Source of the DNA: Bacteriovoracaceae bacterium
Lineage (GTDB): Bacteria; Bdellovibrionota; Bacteriovoracia; Bacteriovoracales; Bacteriovoracaceae
Direction: 5' to 3'
Length of the DNA stretch: 7,790 nt
NCBI GenBank assembly: GCA_007116425.1
Contig: SKIL01000042.1
Location: 1-7,790 of the forward strand
Below the pieces are notes generated by a model that had not been told where the DNA came from, did not search any database, and saw only the letters and a list, made by a program, of their open reading frames with translations. The position numbers and the translations under genes are program-made. Positions 7,620 through 7,790 of this stretch are shown here, in pieces. The first letter of the stretch is position 1. Every line of letters begins with the position of its first letter.

Positions 7620-7739
7620 AGATGGGCTTCTCGATTGATGAACGGAGTGATAATTAATATAATTATCAGCGACAAAGAACTTAAGTATAAGCACACCAAA
7701 AATAAAAATAAATGGACTTTTCCAATTCATTTTAAACAT
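7587..7739 (-). CDS. possible 50-residue single-span membrane protein
   Basis: An open frame on the minus strand starts at ATG 7739 (a second in-frame ATG is at 7730) and stops at TGA 7589-7587. It begins with a short basic stretch (MFKMNWKS), then a hydrophobic run of about 16 residues (PFIFIFGVLILKFFVA, residues 9-24), then a polar tail rich in Ser, His and Gln. This layout fits a small membrane protein. Against it: no Shine-Dalgarno precedes either ATG, minus-strand reading of A-rich DNA gives Phe/Ile-rich frames by chance, and it overlaps the last 33 bp of murD. I do not recognise a family. Confidence 0.3.
   Translation of the reverse strand: MFKMNWKSPFIFIFGVLILKFFVADNYINYHSVHQSRSPSSQVIEISPNQ
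7648..7668. promoter_or_regulatory. 21-bp palindrome resembling a Fur-type operator
   Basis: The arms TGATAATTA (7648-7656) and TAATTATCA (7660-7668) are exact reverse complements around the centre ATA. The inner 19 bp match the classical Fur box GATAATGATAATCATTATC at 15 of 19 positions by my alignment. It lies 28 bp beyond the murD stop, in the middle of the final 171-bp stretch, and could control a gene beyond the right edge or the possible small ORF on the minus strand. It lacks GC pairs and a T-run, so it is not a convincing terminator. The stretch is very AT-rich, which weakens the case. Confidence 0.3.
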
Positions 7740-7790
7740 AACAATGAATTAATCGGTACTTAGCGGAAAATTCTTTATTTTTTTATTTAA

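Noticed and set aside
7638..7763. Plus-strand frame of 41 codons after murD
   Set aside because: No Shine-Dalgarno, a Lys/Asn/Ile-rich composition expected from A-rich non-coding DNA, no recognisable motif, and it competes with the minus-strand frame over the same bases.

Overview
The window holds five protein-coding genes (one cut by the left edge) and very little non-coding DNA. I see no mobile element, CRISPR array, tRNA or rRNA. GC content is about 40% by eye, codon use is even across the genes, and nothing looks recently acquired. MurD shows that the host is a peptidoglycan-making bacterium. A type III glutamine synthetase with a good Shine-Dalgarno, an M61 PDZ peptidase, an EntD-like phosphopantetheinyl transferase and the base composition would fit a Gram-negative of the Bdellovibrionota, for example the Bacteriovorax group. 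That placement is inference from general impression, not a database match.

Layout from left to right. At 1-1668 (+) lies most of an M61-family metallopeptidase with a C-terminal PDZ domain; its N-terminus is off the window. At 1660-2412 (-) is a 4'-phosphopantetheinyl transferase, convergent with the peptidase and overlapping it by 9 bp. A 189-bp AT-rich divergent spacer follows. At 2602-4800 (+) is glnN, a full-length type III glutamine synthetase. It ends at a very strong hairpin terminator (4810-4855), which also supplies the last codons of the convergent gene at 4824-6134 (-). That gene encodes a SAM-dependent methyltransferase whose whole architecture resembles eukaryotic METTL25/METTL25B (RRNAD1). 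Only 30 bp separates its start from murD at 6165-7619 (+), which begins at GTG. The last 171 bp carry a 21-bp palindrome resembling a Fur box and a possible 50-residue membrane micro-protein on the minus strand.

The genes do not form one pathway. They are housekeeping functions: nitrogen assimilation, cell-wall precursor synthesis, carrier-protein activation, proteolysis and a probable RNA or protein methylation step. Strands alternate strictly (+,-,+,-,+), so each gene is probably its own transcription unit. No multi-gene defence or biosynthetic system is visible. The items most worth a second look are the METTL25B-like methyltransferase, the terminator that doubles as coding sequence, the roughly fourfold excess of the tetranucleotide GGCC, and the palindrome and small ORF after murD.
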